Source: JAIBAI01 sp044238875 (GTDB lineage Bacteria > Bacteroidota > Bacteroidia > M30B66). From it: 11,874 nucleotides of DNA. Each line of letters starts with the position of its first letter. Within the stretch, counting starts at the first letter, position 1. The notes under the pieces are model-generated. The model did not search any database and was not told the origin of the DNA. It saw nothing but the letters and a program-made list of their open reading frames with translations. Where the stretch lies: assembly GCA_044238875.1 (NCBI GenBank), contig JBIICM010000071.1:1-11874 (forward strand), in the 5' to 3' direction. The position numbers and the translations under genes are program-made. Shown here in pieces: positions 7,506 to 11,874 of this stretch.

Positions 7506-7527
7506 TTGTTCACAAGAAACTCACAAG
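7506..7527 (+). promoter_or_regulatory. TTCACAA-type repeats upstream of rpiB
   Basis: TTGTTCACAA (7506-7515) is a short dyad and contains the 9-mer TGTTCACAA (7507-7515), which is also present in inverse orientation inside the nadA-side palindrome (TTGTGAACA, 7255-7263). TCACAAG then repeats directly at 7510-7516 and 7521-7527, 11 bp apart, about one helical turn. The pair ends about 36 bp before the rpiB -7 box, a position compatible with activator binding. This is suggestive only, because the region is AT-rich. Confidence 0.35.
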
Positions 7528-7562
7528 GCTTGAACAGATTTTTCAGTTGCCATAAATACGTA

Positions 7563-7570
7563 TAACTTTG
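7563..7570 (+). promoter_or_regulatory. rpiB: Candidate -7 box of the rpiB promoter
   Basis: TAACTTTG matches the Bacteroidota consensus TAnnTTTG fully and ends 6 bp before the rpiB ATG (7577-7579). With transcription starting a few bases after the box, the rpiB mRNA would be leaderless or nearly so. No TTG stands at the expected spacing for a -33 element; only a T-rich stretch at 7539-7543 is there. Confidence 0.5.
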
Positions 7571-7576
7571 CAAACA

Positions 7577-8005
7577 ATGGATATAGCTTTAGGATCAGAC
7601 CATGCGGGTTACGCATATAAACTGGAAATCAGACAATTATTGCTCAGTTTAGGTCATACGGTAGCAGATTATGGTACGCACACACCTGACAGTATGGATT
7701 ATCCTGATGTTGCACATCCTGTTGCAGATTCGGTTGAAAAAGCCGAATGTGAAATGGGCATTCTTATATGTGGAAGTGCCAACGGGGTAGCCATAACTGC
7801 CAACAAGCATCAGCACATACGCGCCGCAATTTGCTGGAATGAGCAGATTGCAGCACTGGCCCGCATGCACAATGATGCAAATATTTTATGTATTCCAGCC
7901 CGCTTTGTTTCAATTGAAACAGCTTTTGAAATGGTTAAAATTTTTCTGAATCAGGATTTTGAAGGTGGGCGTCATCAACAAAGGATTAAAAAAATTTCAT
8001 GCTGA
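7577..8005 (+). CDS. rpiB: Ribose-5-phosphate isomerase B
   Basis: This 142-residue cytoplasmic enzyme of the RpiB/LacAB family interconverts ribose 5-phosphate and ribulose 5-phosphate in the pentose phosphate pathway. The N-terminus MDIALGSDHAG carries Asp8 and His9. Cys65 lies in ICGSANGVAIT, the place of the usual CGTGxG loop. His98 lies in RMHNDANIL and corresponds to the active-site histidine of the E. coli enzyme. GGRHQQRIKKI near the end is the family's C-terminal signature. The length is typical. A frame extension to a TTG at 7568 is possible, but it would run through the -7 box, so the ATG at 7577 is preferred. The DUF4175-type gene follows after an 87-bp gap on the same strand, perhaps with its own promoter. 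Lac/galactose-6-phosphate isomerase is a less likely alternative. Confidence 0.95.
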   Translation: MDIALGSDHAGYAYKLEIRQLLLSLGHTVADYGTHTPDSMDYPDVAHPVADSVEKAECEMGILICGSANGVAITANKHQHIRAAICWNEQIAALARMHNDANILCIPARFVSIETAFEMVKIFLNQDFEGGRHQQRIKKISC

Positions 8006-8092
8006 TAATTATTAAACGTATCGATTTAGTTAATAAATTCGTTATTAAATGGTTTCAATGGTGTAAACCAAAGTTCTGATTTAAAGGCAAAG

Positions 8093-11000
8093 ATGAACTT
8101 ACAAAAAACGAAATCAGTCGCTTTTGATGAATTGCTTCATAAAATTGATGCGTTCATCAGAAAATATTATAAAAATCAGCTTTTAAGGGGTATTATCTAT
8201 TCCCTTACGGGTCTGCTTGTTTTTTACCTGTTACTGAACTCTGTAGAATATTTTGGAAGACTTGGAAGTACCGGTAGAGCCATATTGTTTTATACCTATA
8301 TCACTTCGGCCCTGTTTATACTCGTTAAATTTGTTTGTATACCCCTTTTTCACCTCTACCGGATTGGCCAGATCATTACCTATGAACAGGCAGCACTAAT
8401 CATAGGTAAACACTTTCCGGAAGTACAAGACAGGCTGCTGAACACACTACAGTTACGACAGCAGCTTGAATCAAACCAGGGCAATCTGGCCCTGATTAAT
8501 GCAAGCCTTGATCAACGCATAAAAGACCTCAAACCTGTTCCTTTTACCGGTGCTGTTGATTTGCGACAAAACAGAAAATACCTCAGGTATCTGTTTATAC
8601 CCCTTGCTGTCCTTCTCCTTATTTTTGTATTCTCTCCTTCTTTTCTGGCCGATCCTTCGCGAAGAATAATCAGATATTCAGAGGCTTTTGCACCTGAGGC
8701 TCCTTTTACATTTATTATTCAAAATAAAGTACTGGAAACCCCTACTCAACAAGACTTCGAACTTAATTTAAAAATGGAAGGCAGTGCATTACCGGCGGAG
8801 GTTTATATTGATATACAGGGAAATAAATTCAAATTAGACAAACTTGATAAATCGCGGCACCAGTATGTATTCAGGAATGTAAACCTTGACATGCCTTTTC
8901 GTTTGTATGCAGATGGTTTTTACTCCGGAGATTTTCTCTTAAAAGCATTACCTGATCCGGTGCTGTTAAACTTCAGTGTAATGCTCGATTATCCTGCCTA
9001 TACTGGCCTAAAGGACGAGAAACTCAGTAATACCGGAGACCTTAATGTACCGGCAGGTACAAAGGTAAACTGGGAATTCACTGCAAGGAATACAGAAGAA
9101 CTTACCCTTCAGTTTAGTGATTCAACGTTCAGCATTATCCCGGATGAATCAGGTGTATTCAAAAAACAGCTCAGTTTACTCCGCGATGTAAGGTACCAGT
9201 TGCGCACCTCAAACCGCTTTATGAAAGGCCGTAATCAAATGGAATACGGAATTGTTGTCAGGCAAGATGAGTATCCGCTAATAACAGTTGAAGAGAAGCA
9301 GGACTCACTGCTTGTTTCCAGAATGTTTTTTAAAGGTGAGATCAATGATGATTATGGTTTCACGCAACTTCGCTTTCATATAGAACGGAATAATAAAACA
9401 GCACAGGAAGCAAAGTCTCAGGAAAGCCGTGAGGTAAACTTTTCGAGGCAATATGCCAGCAGTATCTTCTTCTGGTCTGAAGATTTTTCCACACTTGGTC
9501 TTACGCCGGGTGATGAGATTACCTACTGGTTTGAAGTATGGGATAATGATGGTGTAAATGGTCCGAAATCAGCCCGAACGCAAAAACAGGTTTTTAAGGT
9601 GCCATCAATAGAAGAACTTGCCGAACAGCGCGAACAAAATAATTCAGAACTGAAAGACAAACTAAAGCAATCAATCAGCGAATCGAAACAGTTGCAAAAA
9701 GAGCTGGAAGAGTTAAACAGGAGGATGCTTGAAAAGCGTGAAATGGGCTGGCAGGATAAGAAAAAGCTGGATGATTTACTCGAGAAGCACAAACAGCTCA
9801 ATCAAAATGTTGAGAACCTCAGGAAAGAGAATGAATTGAATAACTCAAGAAATGAAGAATTTAAGAAGAGTGATGAACGTATTCTTGAAAAGCAAAAAGA
9901 ACTTGAGCGCTTGTTTGAGCAGATTTTAAATGATGAAATGAAAGAGAAGATGCGTGAGCTTGAAAAACTGATGCAAAACCTTGACAAAAACAAAATGAAG
10001 GACATGGTCGATCAGATGAAGCTCGACAACAAAGACATTGAAAAAGAACTCGACAGGTCACTCGAATTGTTTAAAGAACTTGAATTTGAGCAGAAGCTTA
10101 ATGAGTCTATTGAGAAACTTGAGAAACTAAGCGAAAAGCAGGATAAACTCGCGGAAGACAATCAAAAACCTGCTGATGAAAAAAAATCGGAACAGGATAA
10201 GTTGAATAAAGAGTTTGAGTCGTTGCGTAAAGACCTTGATGATCTTGAAAAGAAAAACGAATCACTGAGTGAACCCAAAAAAATGGAAGAAACAGATCCG
10301 GCAGAAAGCGATATTCAGCAGGAAATGCAGAAGAGTTCTGATGAACTTGGTCAGGGAAAGGGATCAAAGGCTTCAAAATCTCAAAAAAGCGCTGCAGGAA
10401 AAATGAAGAGGCTCTCAGAGCAAATGAAACAGATGCAACAGCAAATGGAGCAGCAAGGCATGGAAGAAGATATTGGTAAACTCAGAGAAATCCTTGAGAA
10501 TCTGCTTCAAATGTCGTTTGATCAGGAAAGGCTGATGAAGCAGTTACAAAAAACCCAGCCGGGCAATCCACTTTATGTAACCATAACAGCAGAACAAAAG
10601 AAAATTAAAGACGATGCCGCCATGATCGAAGACTCGCTGTTTGCATTAAGTAAAAGGGTGACTGAAATTCAGGCATTTGTTAACCGGGAGATATCAGCCA
10701 TTAACATGAACATGGAAAAGGCTGTGGCCTATCTTGCCGAGCGGCAGTCGGCACCGGCCGCCTCCCGGCAACAATATGTGATGACATCTATCAATAATCT
10801 GGCGCTGATGCTTAGCGAGATTACCAATCAAATGCAGCAGCAGATGGCGGCCAAGAAGCAGGGCAACGGCTCGTGCAGTAAACCGGGCAACAAAAGCAAG
10901 CCGGGACAGGGTAAGCCTTCGATGGCAACAATGCGGCAGCTGCAACAACAATTGAATGACCAGCTGCAAAAGATGAAGGAAGGCATGGGCAAACCTGGGG

Positions 11001-11440
11001 GGCTAAAAGGGCGCGAATCAAGTGAACAACTTGCACGAATGGCAGCACAACAGGAGATGATACGGAACCAAATGCAGAAGCTGATGAATGAAATGATGAA
11101 AGAAGGCAACGGAAATAGTGGAAATTTACGTAATATTGCTAATAAGATGGAGCAAACAGAAACAGATCTTGTAAACAGGAACATTTCTGCCGAAACCATT
11201 CAAAGGCAGCAGGAGATACTTACCAGGCTTCTGGAAGCGGAAAAAGCAGAGCGTGAAAAGGGCCTTGATGACCAGCGGGAATCGAACGAAAATAAAAATG
11301 AACTTACACGTAACAAATTTTCTTTAAATCAGTATAATGACTTAATGCGGAAAGAAACCGAACTACTCCGAACGATTCCGCCCGCATTGAAACCTTTTTA
11401 CAAAAACATGGTAAAGGAGTACTTTAATACAATTCAATAA
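8093..11440 (+). CDS. DUF4175-type membrane-anchored coiled-coil protein
   Basis: This is a 1115-residue protein. Transmembrane segments lie at about 31-49, 62-84 and 164-181. Between the second and third is the motif HFPEVQDRLLNTLQL (107-121), which I associate with the DUF4175 family of Bacteroidota. Residues about 185-500 look like beta-rich, Ig-like modules, ending in EITYWFEVWDNDG (about 474-487). From about 505 to 780 the chain is almost pure Lys/Glu-rich coiled coil. From about 780 to 1090 it is Gln/Met-rich helix, broken near 922-943 by a Gly/Lys/Pro linker. The C-terminus (NQYNDLMRKETELLRTIPPA and on) is more globular. The positive-inside pattern suggests the large C-terminal part is periplasmic. 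The biochemical role is unknown; a structural or mechanical envelope role is my inference. An RsbW-like gene follows 13 bp downstream, so they are probably co-transcribed. Confidence 0.85.
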   Translation: MNLQKTKSVAFDELLHKIDAFIRKYYKNQLLRGIIYSLTGLLVFYLLLNSVEYFGRLGSTGRAILFYTYITSALFILVKFVCIPLFHLYRIGQIITYEQAALIIGKHFPEVQDRLLNTLQLRQQLESNQGNLALINASLDQRIKDLKPVPFTGAVDLRQNRKYLRYLFIPLAVLLLIFVFSPSFLADPSRRIIRYSEAFAPEAPFTFIIQNKVLETPTQQDFELNLKMEGSALPAEVYIDIQGNKFKLDKLDKSRHQYVFRNVNLDMPFRLYADGFYSGDFLLKALPDPVLLNFSVMLDYPAYTGLKDEKLSNTGDLNVPAGTKVNWEFTARNTEELTLQFSDSTFSIIPDESGVFKKQLSLLRDVRYQLRTSNRFMKGRNQMEYGIVVRQDEYPLITVEEKQDSLLVSRMFFKGEINDDYGFTQLRFHIERNNKTAQEAKSQESREVNFSRQYASSIFFWSEDFSTLGLTPGDEITYWFEVWDNDGVNGPKSARTQKQVFKVPSIEELAEQREQNNSELKDKLKQSISESKQLQKELEELNRRMLEKREMGWQDKKKLDDLLEKHKQLNQNVENLRKENELNNSRNEEFKKSDERILEKQKELERLFEQILNDEMKEKMRELEKLMQNLDKNKMKDMVDQMKLDNKDIEKELDRSLELFKELEFEQKLNESIEKLEKLSEKQDKLAEDNQKPADEKKSEQDKLNKEFESLRKDLDDLEKKNESLSEPKKMEETDPAESDIQQEMQKSSDELGQGKGSKASKSQKSAAGKMKRLSEQMKQMQQQMEQQGMEEDIGKLREILENLLQMSFDQERLMKQLQKTQPGNPLYVTITAEQKKIKDDAAMIEDSLFALSKRVTEIQAFVNREISAINMNMEKAVAYLAERQSAPAASRQQYVMTSINNLALMLSEITNQMQQQMAAKKQGNGSCSKPGNKSKPGQGKPSMATMRQLQQQLNDQLQKMKEGMGKPGGLKGRESSEQLARMAAQQEMIRNQMQKLMNEMMKEGNGNSGNLRNIANKMEQTETDLVNRNISAETIQRQQEILTRLLEAEKAEREKGLDDQRESNENKNELTRNKFSLNQYNDLMRKETELLRTIPPALKPFYKNMVKEYFNTIQ

Positions 11441-11453
11441 CCCGCCGAATCCT

Positions 11454-11870
11454 ATGACAATCACTGATACAAGATTTGTAACATTCCCTTCTGTGAAAGA
11501 AAACGTAGCACTCGTAGAGAAATTCGTTGATGAAATTTGCCAGTTCTATAATATCGGCGATGAACATTACGGAAATATTCTTGTAGCTCTTACCGAAGCC
11601 GTAAGCAATGCCATATACCACGGCAACAGGCTTAACCCTCACAAAGCGGTGCGCTTCTTTTATGAAACAAAAGCAAACAGTTTGTGCTTTACGGTTGAAG
11701 ATGAGGGAAGCGGTTACAATCCCGAAGCTCTCCCCGACCCTACTGACCCAGAGAACGTTGAATTCCCCAATGGGCGAGGCGTGTTTCTGATGCGCAGGCT
11801 TACTGACGACATAAAGTTTCATAATGAGGGAAGAAAGGTTGAACTGTATTTTAGAATCATCAACCAATAA
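11454..11870 (+). CDS. RsbW-like ATP-binding protein (anti-sigma / serine-kinase HATPase)
   Basis: This 138-residue single-domain protein is of the HATPase_c_2 type. The N box is ALTEAVSNAIYHGN (45-58, with Glu48 and Asn52), the G1 box is VEDEGSGYNP (81-90, with Asp83), and the G2 box is PNGRGVFLMRRL (105-116). All ATP and Mg ligands seem present, so the fold should be active. Relatives (RsbW, SpoIIAB, RsbT) bind sigma factors or phosphorylate STAS anti-anti-sigma partners; no such partner is in the window, and many Bacteroidota copies are annotated only as 'ATP-binding protein'. There is no signal peptide, so it is cytoplasmic. The start at 11454 is the first ATG after the preceding stop. 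From memory, this gene often precedes ybeY in Bacteroidota, which would lie just past the window edge; that cannot be seen here. Confidence 0.9.
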   Translation: MTITDTRFVTFPSVKENVALVEKFVDEICQFYNIGDEHYGNILVALTEAVSNAIYHGNRLNPHKAVRFFYETKANSLCFTVEDEGSGYNPEALPDPTDPENVEFPNGRGVFLMRRLTDDIKFHNEGRKVELYFRIINQ

Positions 11871-11874
11871 ACGA

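Larger units (their letters stand above)
7153..7576. other. AT-rich divergent intergenic region between nadA and rpiB
   Basis: These 424 bp contain no credible gene: stops are frequent in all frames, and the short open stretches lack coding character. They hold the candidate nadA -7 box and palindrome near 7252-7271, and the rpiB -7 box near 7563. The middle (about 7280-7500) has only weak structure: TGGCTCA twice (7344-7350 and 7370-7376), CATAAAAT twice (7349-7356 and 7363-7370), and a 14-nt near-palindrome around AAGCTT (7421-7434) followed by a run of eight T (7439-7446). I see no tRNA, riboswitch or convincing terminator. A small RNA cannot be ruled out. Confidence 0.7.

Noticed and set aside
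8050..8070. TGGTTT...AAACCA inverted repeat after rpiB as a terminator
   Set aside because: Six-base arms, a nine-base loop and no following T-run; too weak to call.
9523..11199. Several Ser/Phe-rich minus-strand open frames
   Set aside because: They are complements of the Lys/Glu- and Gln/Met-rich coiled-coil codons, which rarely give stops on the opposite strand.
11424..11867. 147-codon minus-strand open frame at the right end
   Set aside because: It lies antisense to the RsbW-like gene, whose N, G1 and G2 boxes show the plus strand is coding.
1..11874. Mobile element, CRISPR array, defence island or gene transfer
   Set aside because: No transposase, integrase, spaced repeats, tRNA-flanked insertion or obvious composition break was seen; the genes look like core housekeeping and envelope genes.

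Overview
The window reads as ordinary chromosomal core sequence of a member of the Bacteroidota. The evidence is the families present (a DUF4175-type coiled-coil giant, a MORN_2/YwqK-type repeat protein and a Bacteroidota-style M16 peptidase with a helical insertion), the lack of Shine-Dalgarno sequences before the starts, A/T-rich leaders, and TAnnTTTG-type -7 promoter boxes. I see no tRNA, rRNA, CRISPR array, insertion sequence or phage gene. The order or genus cannot be settled from this sequence alone.

Layout. Positions 1-508 (minus) hold most of a SprT-like zinc metalloprotease gene that runs off the left edge. It is divergent from a small multi-pass membrane protein of unknown function (609-1172, plus). 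That gene converges on, and overlaps by 7 bp, the last gene of a tight four-gene minus-strand run. In transcription order the run is nadA (quinolinate synthase, 7152-6160), a secreted two-domain M16 peptidase (6149-3219), a secreted protein made almost entirely of about 17 MORN_2 repeats (3219-1678), and an NlpC/P60 lipoprotein (1681-1166). The gaps are 10 bp, a 1-bp overlap and a 4-bp overlap, so co-transcription and translational coupling are likely. The NlpC/P60 gene appears to start with TTG inside a TTGA start/stop overlap.

A 424-bp AT-rich divergent intergenic region (7153-7576) separates nadA from rpiB. It contains a plausible -7 box for each side, an 18-bp palindrome lying on the nadA -7 box, and a 9-mer of that palindrome repeated in inverse orientation upstream of rpiB.

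On the right, on the plus strand, are rpiB (ribose-5-phosphate isomerase B), a 1115-residue DUF4175-type membrane-anchored coiled-coil protein, and a complete RsbW-like HATPase (anti-sigma/serine-kinase type) 13 bp downstream of it.

How they fit together. nadA (NAD synthesis) and rpiB (pentose phosphate pathway) are housekeeping metabolism. The three genes after nadA are all predicted to be exported (peptidase, repeat protein, peptidoglycan-hydrolase-type lipoprotein) and may form an envelope module, but nothing in the sequence proves a joint function. The DUF4175 and RsbW-like pair may be functionally linked, again only by adjacency. I found no convincing evidence of a wholly new system. The best leads are the candidate nadA operator, the exported three-gene module riding behind nadA, and the DUF4175/HATPase pair.
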